DNA of 64,000 nucleotides from Carnobacterium_B sp045617425. Its GTDB lineage: Bacteria; Bacillota; Bacilli; Lactobacillales; Carnobacteriaceae. The stretch spans positions 42,680 through 106,679 of the forward strand of contig NZ_JAZLIO010000011.1 in NCBI RefSeq assembly GCF_045617425.1. The letters are read 5' to 3'. Shown in pieces: positions 1 to 8,940 of this stretch. The position numbers were made by a program, and so were the translations under genes. Under the pieces are notes generated by a model, which saw nothing but the letters and a program-made list of their open reading frames with translations, was not told where the DNA came from and ran no database searches. How positions within the stretch are numbered: position 1 is the first letter of the stretch; the number at the start of each line of letters is the position of its first letter.

Positions 1-1239
1 AATACGCATAGCTGAAACACAACAAGCAATTCCATAATCATCGCCCCACTCTAAGCGCATGATGTCATCATTTTCATATTGGATCGCACTTGACGCAATA
101 GAAGCTTTTGCACAAAACTTTTTAAAGTTCTCAGGAAGTCTTGTAGACCATAATACTGTTAAGTTTGGTTCTGGAGCAGGACCTAAGTTAGAGAGTGTGT
201 GTAAGAAACGGTAACTATTTTTTGTTACCAAATGTCTGCCATCATCACCTACTCCGGCAATGGCCTCTGTTACCCATGTAGGATCACCTGAGAACAAATC
301 ATTGTATTCTGGAGTACGTGCAAATTTTACTAAACGCAATTTCATAATAAAATGATCAGTGATCTCTTGTGCTTCAGCTTCAGTAAGAATACCTTGTGCT
401 AGGTCACGTTCAATGTAGATATCTAAAAATGTAGATGTACGTCCTAGAGACATTGCAGCTCCATTTTGTTCTTTTACAGCGGCTAAATAACCAAGATACA
501 ACCATTGGAAAGCTTCTTGTGCAGTTTGAGCTGGTCGTGAAATATCAAATCCGTAAATTCTTCCTAACTCATTCAATTCGTTTAAAGCGCGTGTCTGCTC
601 ATTTAATTCTTCACGATCGCGTATGATGTCTTCACTCATAGTACCGTAACCTTTATTGGCTAAATCTTTCTTCTTTTCTTCAATCAAACGATCAACACCA
701 TATAAAGCAACACGTCTATAGTCACCAATGATACGTCCACGTCCGTAAGCATCTGGTAAACCGGTAATGACACCACTACGTCTTGCAGCACGAATTTCAG
801 GTGTGTAAGCATCGAATACACCTTGATTATGTGTTTTACGGTAATCTCTAAAAATATGAGAAACTTCCGGATCGATTTCATATCCATATGATTCTGCTGC
901 TAGTTCACTCATTCGGATACCACCAAAGGGTTGTAGCCCACGTTTAAACGGTTTATCGGTTTGAAATCCTGTAATACGTTCTAGTTCTTTATTTAAGTAA
1001 CCGGCTTCATGAGAAGTGATAGAAGAAACAACTTTAGTATCCATATCTAATACTCCGCCTGCATCACGTTCTTTAGTATTCAGTTCCATTACTTGTTTCC
1101 ATAATAATTCAGTCGCTTCTGTAGGACCTTCTAAAAATTCATCTGTCCCATCATAAGGTTTGTAATTCTGTTGAATAAAGTCACGTACATTGATTTCTTC
1201 TTGCCACACTCTTCCTTTAAAGCCTTTCCATTGTTCCAT
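1..1239 (-). CDS. pflB: Formate acetyltransferase (pyruvate formate-lyase), 5' part only
   Basis: Encodes the N-terminal 413 residues of the glycyl-radical enzyme that converts pyruvate and CoA to formate and acetyl-CoA under anaerobic, mixed-acid fermentation; the rest lies beyond the window edge. Translation from the ATG at 1239 gives MEQWKGFKGRVWQ and runs open to base 1. The catalytic cysteine pair is visible at residues 406-407 in GIACCVSAM, next to the window edge. The C-terminal glycyl-radical loop is not included. An AAGGAGG ribosome binding site lies 8-9 nt upstream. About 55 percent of the usual length (about 750 residues) is present, with no frameshift. Family assignment is certain from the sequence. 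Confidence 0.97.
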   Translation of the reverse strand, partial: MEQWKGFKGRVWQEEINVRDFIQQNYKPYDGTDEFLEGPTEATELLWKQVMELNTKERDAGGVLDMDTKVVSSITSHEAGYLNKELERITGFQTDKPFKRGLQPFGGIRMSELAAESYGYEIDPEVSHIFRDYRKTHNQGVFDAYTPEIRAARRSGVITGLPDAYGRGRIIGDYRRVALYGVDRLIEEKKKDLANKGYGTMSEDIIRDREELNEQTRALNELNELGRIYGFDISRPAQTAQEAFQWLYLGYLAAVKEQNGAAMSLGRTSTFLDIYIERDLAQGILTEAEAQEITDHFIMKLRLVKFARTPEYNDLFSGDPTWVTEAIAGVGDDGRHLVTKNSYRFLHTLSNLGPAPEPNLTVLWSTRLPENFKKFCAKASIASSAIQYENDDIMRLEWGDDYGIACCVSAMRI

Positions 1240-1294
1240 AGTCAAACTTCCTCCTTTTTATCTGTTGAACTAATCTAACAGATTCTTCATGCTC

Positions 1295-1322
1295 ATTATA
1301 ACACGAAGTGGAAACAAATCAA
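1295..1322 (-). promoter_or_regulatory. pflB promoter
   Basis: On the minus strand a TTGATT -35 (1317-1322) and a perfect TATAAT -10 (1295-1300) are separated by 16 nt. They lie about 55 nt before the pflB start. Confidence 0.6.
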
Positions 1323-1369
1323 TTGATTTCAGTTACTAAAATGTTGTTTTATTATAAATAAACATTAAT

Positions 1370-1383
1370 TTTAAGCGTTTAAA
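1370..1383. promoter_or_regulatory. cre-like site upstream of pflB
   Basis: TTTAAGCGTTTAAA matches the core of the CcpA catabolite-responsive element (AANCGNTT) but lacks the outer TG and CA. It sits about 50 nt upstream of the pflB -35. CcpA control of pfl is known in lactic acid bacteria; this particular site is only a candidate. Confidence 0.3.
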
Positions 1384-1470
1384 GGTATTCCCTTTATTTT
1401 TACTATCTTTTATTTTTTGTACAAATTTTCACATATTTACAAACTGTACTACTAAATTATAAAACAGACA

Positions 1471-1502
1471 AAAAAGGTGTAGCTGTTAAGCTACACCTTT
1501 TT
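1471..1502 (-). terminator. parC terminator
   Basis: A 13-bp stem (AAAAAGGTGTAGC and its complement) with a 6-nt loop sits directly after the parC stop. It has A and T runs on its two sides, so it could terminate from either direction. Confidence 0.85.
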
Positions 1503-1503
1503 T

Positions 1504-3957
1504 CTATTTTGTCTCTTTAGTTAATAAATCTTTTTTGATCTCAATAGGTGTTCCATCTGCCACTTCATCCAAGATAAATGATCCGTTTGAATAACGATCG
1601 CTCATAGCGTAGGACGCACTAGATAGAGAAATTTCTTTTCCTTTCGAAGTTAGAATAACAAAATGGTCTTCTTTAGTTGCTTCAAAAGCAAAAGCTATAC
1701 GATGAGGATTTTTCTTTAATTCTCTTAAGAGTAATAACCCACGTTTAGCTCTTCCTAATGATTCAAAATCAAGAATGTTCATTTTTTTAATCGATCCACG
1801 ATGTGTTAAAATCATTAATTCTTTTTTAGTGGCTTCAACATCTATTAAAACACCATTTATAACGTAGTCGCCTTCTTTAAGATTGATTGATTTTACACCT
1901 GCCGCTTTTGAACCGACAACCGGAACTTCTTCTAAAGAATAACGCAAGCCAAATCCTCTATGAGTGACTAAGAAGACATCTTTTAACAATGGATTTTCTG
2001 TATAAATAATGTTTAACAGTTCATCCGTACTTGTTTTAAGTTTTATTGCTGAAAATGATTTATTTTTATAGTTACGTCCGATAACGTACTCTGAAACAGC
2101 CGTTTGCTTAATATACCCTTCTTTAGTAATAAAAGTAAATGTAGCTTGAGGCAGTTGCTGGGTAATACCAAAAACTTTCACAACTGTTTCATCGGCAGAA
2201 AAGGCAATATTTTGTGATAAATGCTCTCCCATATCCTTCCATCTTAAATCAGAAATTTCATTAACTGGACGGTAAATGATATTCCCTTTGCTGGTAAATA
2301 GCAAAAGATGATTCAATGTATTCAGCTGTTGAATGTAGAGTGGATAATCGCCTTCTTTAATTCCCATCTCATTAGGTTTAGAAGCACCATATGAACGCAA
2401 ACTGGTTCGCTTAATATATCCTTCTTTTGTGACAGAAACCATAACTTCTTCAGATGCAATTAGAACTTCAGTATCAATTTTCAATTCTTCGATTTGATCC
2501 TGGATAATGGTCAGTCGAGGTGAAGCATAATTTTTCTTTACTTCCGCTAATTCTTTTTTCATCACTTTATCTAGTTCTTTAGAACTTGATAAAATTTTGT
2601 TATATGATGCGATAGCTTTATCTAAAGAAGCAGCCTCATTTTCTAATGCTGTGATATCCGTATTCGTTAATCGATACAGTTGCAAAGAAACAATAGCTTC
2701 AGCTTGAATTTCGGTAAAATCAAAACGTTCAATCAAATTTTCTTTTGCATTTTTCTTATCTTTACTGCTGCGAATAGCATCGATAACTTGATCTAGAATA
2801 GATAAAGCTTTAATTAGACCTGAAACGATGTGTTGTCTACTTTCAGCTTTACGAAGATTATAATTTGTTCTTCTAGTAAGCACTTCTCGTTTATGTTCTA
2901 AATAAGCCTCAAGCATTCTATTGATTCCAGCTTGTTTAGGTCTTTGTTTATCAATTGCAACCATATTAAAATTGTAAGCAACTTGTAAATCAGTATTTTT
3001 CAATAAGTAGTTTAAAATCCCATGTGCATTAGCTTCTTTTTTTAATTCAACTACAATTTGAAGTCCATTACGATCAGATTCATCACGGACCTCGGCAATG
3101 CCATCAACTTTTTTATTCAACCGAATTTCATCCATTTTACGAACTAAAACAGCTTTATTTACTTCATATGGAATTTCATTGATCACGATTTGTTCCTTAC
3201 CGCCTCTAACTTCTTCGATTCGGGTTTTAGAACGGACAATAATTTTTCCTTTTCCAGTTTCGTAAGCTTGTTTTATTCCAGCTACACCTTGTAGAATAGC
3301 ACCAGTTGGAAAATCAGGTCCTTTAATGTGCTGCATTAAATCTGTTACAGATGCATTTGGATGTTCAATTAAGTGAATCGTTGCATCAATTACCTCTCCT
3401 AAATTATGAGGAGGGATATCTGTTGCGTAACCAGCAGAGATTCCTGTAGCTCCATTTACAAGTAAATTAGGGTAGCTAGCTGGAAATACCGTTGGTTCTT
3501 CATCGGTATCATCAAAGTTTAAAACAAAATCAACGGTTTCTTTATCAATATCTCTAACTAGTTCAGCAGATATTTTTGATAAACGCGCTTCAGTATACCG
3601 CATAGCTGCCGGTGGATCTCCATCCATACTCCCATTGTTCCCGTGCATTTCAATCAAGACTTCTCGCTGTTTCCAATCTTGACTCAATCGGACCATCGCC
3701 TCATAGACACTGCTGTCTCCGTGAGGATGGTAATTCCCAATAACATTCCCAACAGTTTTTGCTGATTTTCTAAACCCTTTATCTGACGTATTACCTTCAA
3801 CGTTCATCGCATATAAGATTCGACGTTGAACCGGTTTTAAACCATCCCGAATATCTGGTAAGGCTCGTTCTTGAATAATATATTTTGAATAGCGTCCAAA
3901 ACGATCTCCCATTACTTCTTCCAGGGTCAACTCCTGAATATCCGCTCTATTCTCCAT
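1504..3957 (-). CDS. parC: DNA topoisomerase IV subunit A
   Basis: Breaks and rejoins DNA in the ParC2ParE2 enzyme that decatenates daughter chromosomes. I place the start at the ATG at 3957 (MENRADIQELTLEEV), which follows AAGGAAG. An in-frame ATG six codons upstream lies inside parE and lacks a suitable site. The product is 817 residues, normal for the family. Catalytic Tyr121 is in AAMRYTEARL. The quinolone-resistance region reads HPHGDSSVYEAM with serines 82-83 and Glu86, so it looks wild type. The C-terminal half carries the beta-pinwheel repeats. The start overlaps the end of parE by 11 nt, implying translational coupling and equal subunit supply. Confidence 0.96.
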   Translation of the reverse strand: MENRADIQELTLEEVMGDRFGRYSKYIIQERALPDIRDGLKPVQRRILYAMNVEGNTSDKGFRKSAKTVGNVIGNYHPHGDSSVYEAMVRLSQDWKQREVLIEMHGNNGSMDGDPPAAMRYTEARLSKISAELVRDIDKETVDFVLNFDDTDEEPTVFPASYPNLLVNGATGISAGYATDIPPHNLGEVIDATIHLIEHPNASVTDLMQHIKGPDFPTGAILQGVAGIKQAYETGKGKIIVRSKTRIEEVRGGKEQIVINEIPYEVNKAVLVRKMDEIRLNKKVDGIAEVRDESDRNGLQIVVELKKEANAHGILNYLLKNTDLQVAYNFNMVAIDKQRPKQAGINRMLEAYLEHKREVLTRRTNYNLRKAESRQHIVSGLIKALSILDQVIDAIRSSKDKKNAKENLIERFDFTEIQAEAIVSLQLYRLTNTDITALENEAASLDKAIASYNKILSSSKELDKVMKKELAEVKKNYASPRLTIIQDQIEELKIDTEVLIASEEVMVSVTKEGYIKRTSLRSYGASKPNEMGIKEGDYPLYIQQLNTLNHLLLFTSKGNIIYRPVNEISDLRWKDMGEHLSQNIAFSADETVVKVFGITQQLPQATFTFITKEGYIKQTAVSEYVIGRNYKNKSFSAIKLKTSTDELLNIIYTENPLLKDVFLVTHRGFGLRYSLEEVPVVGSKAAGVKSINLKEGDYVINGVLIDVEATKKELMILTHRGSIKKMNILDFESLGRAKRGLLLLRELKKNPHRIAFAFEATKEDHFVILTSKGKEISLSSASYAMSDRYSNGSFILDEVADGTPIEIKKDLLTKETK

Positions 3958-5947
3958 CTTCGACACTTCCTTCATCTACTGTTTCAATTTGATCCATAAT
4001 TTGACTGTTTTCTAAAATACTGCCGCCTTCTTCAAATGTAAATTCTACGTGAGATTCGATCCATTTACGCCTAGGTTCTACTTTATCTCCCATTAAGACA
4101 GAAACCCGTTTTTCAGCTTGAGCAGCATCATCAATTTTCACTCGGATCAATGTGCGCGTTTCTGGGTTCATCGTTGTATCCCATAGTTGGTCTGCGTTCA
4201 TTTCACCTAGCCCTTTGTAGCGTTGTAAAATATAATTTTTACCAAAGGTTTTTGTGACTTGAACCAACTCGTCATCTGTCCATGCATAAGCAATCTTTTC
4301 TTTTTTACCAATACCCCTAGATAACTTGTATAACGGTGGTAAAGCTAAATAGACTTTTCCCGCTTCAAAAAGAGGTTTCATATAACGATAAAAGAAAGTC
4401 AACAACAGTGTTTGAATATGCGCTCCATCGGTATCCGCATCGGTCATGATGATGATTTTATCGTAGTTACAGTCTGCAATATCAAATTCTGGTCCAACAC
4501 CGGCACCAATTGTATAAATCATCGTGCTGATTTCCTCATTTTTCATTACGTCTTGCAATTTAGCTTTTTCCGTGTTGATTACTTTCCCACGAAGAGGTAA
4601 GATTGCTTGAAATTTACGGTCTCGACCTTGTTTTGCCGAACCACCAGCTGAATCTCCTTCCACTAAGTACAATTCATTCCGCTTAGCGTTTTTGCTTTGA
4701 GCTGGCGTTAATTTACCAGACAAGAGGGTATCATTTTTTTTGCGTTTTTTTCCATTACGACTTTCTTCACGTGCTTTTCTAGCCGCATCACGCGCTTCTC
4801 TTGCTTTTAAAGCTTTACGGATCAATTGTTGGCTAAGATCGCCATTTTCAATCAGATAAAAGTTTAATTGATCACTGACAACTGTCTCTACAGCTGACCT
4901 TGCTTGCGGAGTACCCAATTTACTTTTCGTTTGACCTTCAAATTGCAAAAGATTCTCCGGTATACGAATCGAAATAACGGCTGCTAGACCTTCTCTAAAG
5001 TCTGTACCTTCTAAATTTTTATCTTTTTCTTTCAGTAAACTAACTTTACGCGCATACTCATTAAACGTCTTCGTGATTGCGGTTTTCATACCTGCTTCAT
5101 GTGTTCCGCCATCTTTTGTCCGCACGTTATTAACAAAAGATAAAATCGTTTCAGAATAGCCGTCATTGTATTGAAAAGAAAATTCCACTTCAATCTCGTT
5201 ATTTTCGCCTTCAAAATAGGCCACGGGGGTTAAATTATCTTTGTCTTCATTCAAATAGCTGACAAATTCTTTAATTCCTTCTTCGTAATAAAAAACTTCT
5301 GACTGTTCATTCCGTTTATCGGTTAGGGTTATGCGCAAACCTTTTAGTAAGAAAGCTGATTCTCTTAAACGCTCTGCCAACACATCGTACGACAAGTTAG
5401 TTGTGGTGAAAATCGTAGGATCAGGCTTGAAGTGCACAATGGTTCCATTTTTTTCATTATTGGTTTTAATTTTTTTTAGAGATCCTTTAGCTTTCCCACC
5501 ATCAACAAATTTTTGTTGGTAATGGACACCTTCACGAATGATGGTAACGGTAAGCCATTCAGATAGTGCGTTGACCACACTTGCGCCCACACCATGCAGA
5601 CCTCCTGAAGTCTTATAGCCACCTTGGCCAAACTTACCTCCTGCATGCAATACCGTGAAGATAACTTGGACAGTAGGGATTCCAGATGAATGCATTCCAA
5701 TTGGCATACCGCGTCCATTGTCTTTGACACTGATACTATTGTCTTTGTGCAACGTGACATCTATTTCAGTTCCAAATCCAGATAATGCTTCATCGACTGA
5801 ATTATCCACTATTTCATAAACTAAATGATGCAAACCGCGTGCATCCGTAGACCCAATGTACATACCTGGTCTTTTTCTTACCGCTTCTAATCCTTCTAGT
5901 ACTTGGATAGAATCATCGTTATACTCTTTATTTAACTCTTTTGGCAT
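3947..5947 (-). CDS. parE: DNA topoisomerase IV subunit B
   Basis: ATPase subunit of topoisomerase IV, partner of the adjacent ParC. The start at 5947 (MPKELNKEYNDD) has AAGGAG about 9 nt upstream; an in-frame ATG nine codons earlier has none. The product is 666 residues. The GHKL ATPase elements are present: VYEIVDNSVDEALSG, DNGRGMPIGMH and GGKFGQGGYKTSGGLHGVG. The TOPRIM domain shows EGDSAGGSAKQGRDR and DADTDGAH, which bind the catalytic metal. I call it ParE rather than GyrB because its partner has a ParC-like C-terminus and because the divergent plsY neighbour is typical of parEC in Lactobacillales. Confidence 0.96.
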   Translation of the reverse strand: MPKELNKEYNDDSIQVLEGLEAVRKRPGMYIGSTDARGLHHLVYEIVDNSVDEALSGFGTEIDVTLHKDNSISVKDNGRGMPIGMHSSGIPTVQVIFTVLHAGGKFGQGGYKTSGGLHGVGASVVNALSEWLTVTIIREGVHYQQKFVDGGKAKGSLKKIKTNNEKNGTIVHFKPDPTIFTTTNLSYDVLAERLRESAFLLKGLRITLTDKRNEQSEVFYYEEGIKEFVSYLNEDKDNLTPVAYFEGENNEIEVEFSFQYNDGYSETILSFVNNVRTKDGGTHEAGMKTAITKTFNEYARKVSLLKEKDKNLEGTDFREGLAAVISIRIPENLLQFEGQTKSKLGTPQARSAVETVVSDQLNFYLIENGDLSQQLIRKALKAREARDAARKAREESRNGKKRKKNDTLLSGKLTPAQSKNAKRNELYLVEGDSAGGSAKQGRDRKFQAILPLRGKVINTEKAKLQDVMKNEEISTMIYTIGAGVGPEFDIADCNYDKIIIMTDADTDGAHIQTLLLTFFYRYMKPLFEAGKVYLALPPLYKLSRGIGKKEKIAYAWTDDELVQVTKTFGKNYILQRYKGLGEMNADQLWDTTMNPETRTLIRVKIDDAAQAEKRVSVLMGDKVEPRRKWIESHVEFTFEEGGSILENSQIMDQIETVDEGSVEDGE

Positions 5948-6440
5948 ACTAAAACTCCTTAAGGCTTTAAACATAAAGTGATTCCTACTTATCTATTCAA
6001 CAAAACAACGGCCATTATTTTAATTGGACACAAGTAGTTTCTTGCTTTATCTTAAAGTTTTCTCTAGTCTCTTTTTATTTCTCCAGTAGGGTTAACCCGT
6101 CCTGGCATCAATCAACTGCTTCATTTTAGTGAAGCACCTTTTTAATCATACTCTATATTTTAAGGAATAGAAAGCACTAAACAGTAGTTTTTTTTATAAA
6201 AAACGAAAATACGTTCGCCTTTTAATAAGAAGAATTCTCTTCTCATTAAACTATTTATTTTTTTGAATTGCAAGCCCACGGAAAAATAATCCTTAATTAG
6301 TCTTCATTAGGCTTTGTGAATAAAACGGTTTTTATCTAGCCTTCTAATACGATAAATGGTAAAATAATGAATACGCTATTCTAACAATGATGAATACGTT
6401 ATTCAAACTATGTATACTGCAATTCAAGGGGAGAAATTTG
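5948..6440. other. Intergenic region between parE and plsY
   Basis: 493 nt without a gene, between divergent parE and plsY. It contains a 7-bp hairpin TGCTTCA/TGAAGCA (6117-6136) followed on the plus strand by CCTTTTT. It also contains an imperfect inverted repeat of about 13 bp per arm at 6221-6250. Neither can be tied to a gene with confidence. The hairpin falls in the likely parE leader and resembles a terminator read from the plus side, but no plus-strand gene ends there. I see no convincing promoter with both boxes. Confidence 0.4.
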
Positions 6441-7058
6441 TTGATTAAAATCATACTCATGTTTATTATTGCTTATTTATTAGGTTCAATCCCTTCAGGC
6501 GTTTGGGTCGGGAAAAAAATTTACGGAAAAGATATCCGACAGTTCGGCAGTGGCAACTCTGGAACGACAAATACTTTTAGAGTATTAGGAAAAACAGCTG
6601 GAACGGTCGTATTGTTGGCTGATGTATTAAAAGGAACACTGGCTGCTTGTTTGCCTTTATTGTTTCATGTACCAATCAATCCAATGGTCATCGGTTTAGG
6701 AGCTATCCTCGGCCACACGTATCCTATATTTGCTCAGTTTAAAGGTGGCAAAGCGGTTGCTACAAGCGCTGGTGTTTTATTAGCCTACAATCCGCCATTC
6801 TTTATTTACAGTGTGTGTATCTTCTTAGTTTTATTATTCTTAACCAGAATGGTAAGTCTGTCAAGTATGATCTCATTACCACTCATTACCCTTTCGAGTT
6901 TATTTATTGGGGACTGGATCTTAACAACAATTGCGTTTATCTTGACCCTCTTTATTATTTATAGACATCGGGAAAATATTAACCGCATCCGGAATGGCAC
7001 AGAAAGCAAAGTCCCCTTTGGTTTAGGGTATAAGAAAGATAAAAAAGATTCTTTTTAA
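6441..7058 (+). CDS. plsY: Acyl-phosphate:glycerol-3-phosphate acyltransferase PlsY
   Basis: Membrane enzyme that acylates glycerol-3-phosphate from acyl phosphate, the first step of phospholipid synthesis. I choose the TTG at 6441 because AAGGGGAG lies 7 nt upstream; the reading frame stays open further upstream but has no comparable site. This gives 205 residues, the usual size. The family signatures are clear: YLLGSIPSGVWVGK near the N-terminus, FGSGNSGTTNTFRVLG, GHTYPIFAQFKGGKAVAT, and a C-terminal IYRHRENINRIRNGTE. Several hydrophobic segments fit a polytopic membrane protein. It diverges from parE, a common arrangement in this order. Confidence 0.95.
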   Translation: MIKIILMFIIAYLLGSIPSGVWVGKKIYGKDIRQFGSGNSGTTNTFRVLGKTAGTVVLLADVLKGTLAACLPLLFHVPINPMVIGLGAILGHTYPIFAQFKGGKAVATSAGVLLAYNPPFFIYSVCIFLVLLFLTRMVSLSSMISLPLITLSSLFIGDWILTTIAFILTLFIIYRHRENINRIRNGTESKVPFGLGYKKDKKDSF

Positions 7059-7072
7059 TAGAACAAAACATC

Positions 7073-7108
7073 AAAGGAACTGGGACAGTTATGTCTCAGT
7101 TCCTTTTT
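7073..7108. terminator. Bidirectional terminator between plsY and the epimerase gene
   Basis: AAGGAACTG and CAGTTCCTT form the core of a hairpin (about 14 bp with a wobble), flanked by A and T runs. It lies between convergent plsY and the epimerase gene and probably serves both. Confidence 0.8.
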
Positions 7109-7116
7109 GTCTACTC

Positions 7117-7992
7117 TCAAGTTAGAGAGATCGTGTAGTTCGCAGAAAAAGATTCGGCACCCTCTAGTTTTTGTATACCAAGCTTGTCATTCAACTCACC
7201 TGTAAACTCACTTGCATCTGCAAGACCATACCAAGGCTCAATACAAACAAAAGGAGCCTCTTTTTTAGGAGGAGACCAGATACCTGTATAAGGAAAGCCT
7301 TCAAAAGCGATTGATACGGAATGAGTTGTTTTTTCAGAGTTGATTGAAAAATTATTTTTCCCTTTGGTTTCATAGATTAGAGCATCATTATCAAATAAGG
7401 ATCTTTTTAAATCGATCTCTGTATTGGTTTGAGCTAATGTGGTACTTTCTAAATCTAAGTATGGACCGACCAATGGAATTTGGCGACGGGGTCGTCTAGG
7501 TAGGAAGGTTATATAATAATCTTCAAATGTAGTATCACTGGTTAGCGGAACATTAAACCCAGGATGGCCTCCAACAGAAAAATACATCACTTCAGATTCG
7601 TGTGTGTTTTTTACAAAATAGCTTACGTTAACCGTGTTTTTCTCTAGGGTATACGTTAACGATAATTGAAAATCAAATGGATAGTGTTCTTTTGTCTGCA
7701 ATGAAGAAGTGGTTGTTAACCGAACAGTCGTATCTGTTTGTTCTTCTACTTGAAAGTCACTATCTCTTGCAAAACCGTGTTGGTTTAATGCATATGTTTT
7801 TCCCTTGTACCGATACTCGTCATGTTTTAAACGTCCAACTATTGGAAATAGAACCGGAGCTTTTCTGCCCCAAAAATCCGGGTCTCCTTGCCATAAGTAT
7901 TCTAATCCTTCATCCGTACGTTTGATACTTTGAAGTTCAGCACCCTTTGTAGAAATAGATACCGTTAACAGATCGTTCATTAATGTGATCAT
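7117..7992 (-). CDS. Aldose 1-epimerase family protein (LacX-like)
   Basis: Predicted beta-sandwich sugar mutarotase of 291 residues, which would interconvert alpha and beta anomers of a hexose or hexose derivative. Family features are the N-terminal GAELQSIKR, the GRKAPVLFPIVGRL and NQHGFARDSDF segments with candidate catalytic histidine, YFSVGGHPGFNVPL in the middle, and the C-terminal CIEPWYGLADA. The start at 7992 has GAGGAGG 7 nt upstream. It is a single gene with no sugar operon beside it, so its substrate cannot be read from context. It resembles the LacX subgroup more than classical GalM in length and motifs; the exact sugar is unknown. Confidence 0.85.
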   Translation of the reverse strand: MITLMNDLLTVSISTKGAELQSIKRTDEGLEYLWQGDPDFWGRKAPVLFPIVGRLKHDEYRYKGKTYALNQHGFARDSDFQVEEQTDTTVRLTTTSSLQTKEHYPFDFQLSLTYTLEKNTVNVSYFVKNTHESEVMYFSVGGHPGFNVPLTSDTTFEDYYITFLPRRPRRQIPLVGPYLDLESTTLAQTNTEIDLKRSLFDNDALIYETKGKNNFSINSEKTTHSVSIAFEGFPYTGIWSPPKKEAPFVCIEPWYGLADASEFTGELNDKLGIQKLEGAESFSANYTISLT

Positions 7993-8048
7993 TTTTTTGC
8001 CTCCTCATTTGCAACTCATTCTCTATCTTTACCAAAATATACGGATGT

Positions 8049-8087
8049 AAAAAAGCAATCCTTTACTAATGATAAGTTAAAGGATTA
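8049..8087 (-). terminator. codY operon terminator
   Basis: On the minus strand AATCCTTTA pairs with TAAAGGATT across a 12-nt loop and is followed by GC and six T residues. It sits just after codY and ends the xerC-hslV-hslU-codY operon. Confidence 0.8.
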
Positions 8088-8109
8088 CTTAGTATACTAT
8101 AAAAATTCA

Positions 8110-8919
8110 TTAATAAATCGATTCTTTCTCCAATGCATCAATAAATTTTTCGTTCTGTACTTTAATATAGGTGCCTTTCATTCCTAATGATCTGGATTCA
8201 ATAATGCCGCCAGATTCTAACTTACGTAAGGCATTGACAATGACCGAACGGGTGATGCCAACTTTATCCGCTACATTAGAAGCGGTTATGCGACCTTCAG
8301 TACCGTCTAATTCTTCAAAAATAGCCTTGATAGCCTTTAGTTCACTATAAGACAGTGTCTTGATTGCCATCTGTACAGTTGCCGTATTACGAGCAGATTC
8401 AGCGATTTGAGTAGATTTCTTAAATAAAATCTCTATTCCAACAACCGTTGCTGCATGTTCTCCTAAAATTAAATCAGTGTCATCAAAAACTGGCTGCAAG
8501 CGAGCGAGTAAAAGTGTCCCTAAGCGCTGACCTGCTACGAAAACTGGTATGACTGTCGTCAAGCCTTCTACGAACATATCTCTTGTTTCAACCGGAAAGA
8601 CGGTATAGTCACTTTCAATATCAATATTGGCCCTTGTTTCATAAATTTCTAACATACTGCGTGTATATTTTTCAGGAAACTTTTCATCCACTAACATTTG
8701 TTTCACACGTTCATTATTGATTTCATGTTTTTCATGATAGCCGAGTAAATTTCCAGCATCATCAATCAAATACGTGTTCGCATTAAGAATATCTCCTAAT
8801 ACAATCGCCATATCAGTGAAAGCTAATTCTCCATCCTTTGAAGAATCCGTCTTTACTACACCACCTTTTGTTTGAAGCAGGTAATTAATTTTTCGCATTT
8901 TTTGCAGTAAATCATTCAT
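8110..8919 (-). CDS. codY: GTP-sensing global transcriptional regulator CodY
   Basis: Represses nitrogen, amino-acid and competence genes when branched-chain amino acids and GTP are abundant. The product is 269 residues, slightly longer than the usual 259-262. The N-terminal GAF ligand domain covers about residues 1-155, with the conserved MNDLLQKMRKINYLLQ start and the FPEKY and VFPVETRDMFVEGL segments. The C-terminal winged helix holds ASNVADKVGITRSVIVNALR at about 213-232. It is the last gene of xerC-hslV-hslU-codY, equivalent to codVWXY of Bacillus subtilis. GGAGG precedes the start. No obvious CodY box was seen in the window. Confidence 0.97.
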   Translation of the reverse strand: MNDLLQKMRKINYLLQTKGGVVKTDSSKDGELAFTDMAIVLGDILNANTYLIDDAGNLLGYHEKHEINNERVKQMLVDEKFPEKYTRSMLEIYETRANIDIESDYTVFPVETRDMFVEGLTTVIPVFVAGQRLGTLLLARLQPVFDDTDLILGEHAATVVGIEILFKKSTQIAESARNTATVQMAIKTLSYSELKAIKAIFEELDGTEGRITASNVADKVGITRSVIVNALRKLESGGIIESRSLGMKGTYIKVQNEKFIDALEKESIY

Positions 8920-8940
8920 GAGAAGCCTCCGTCATTCTTT

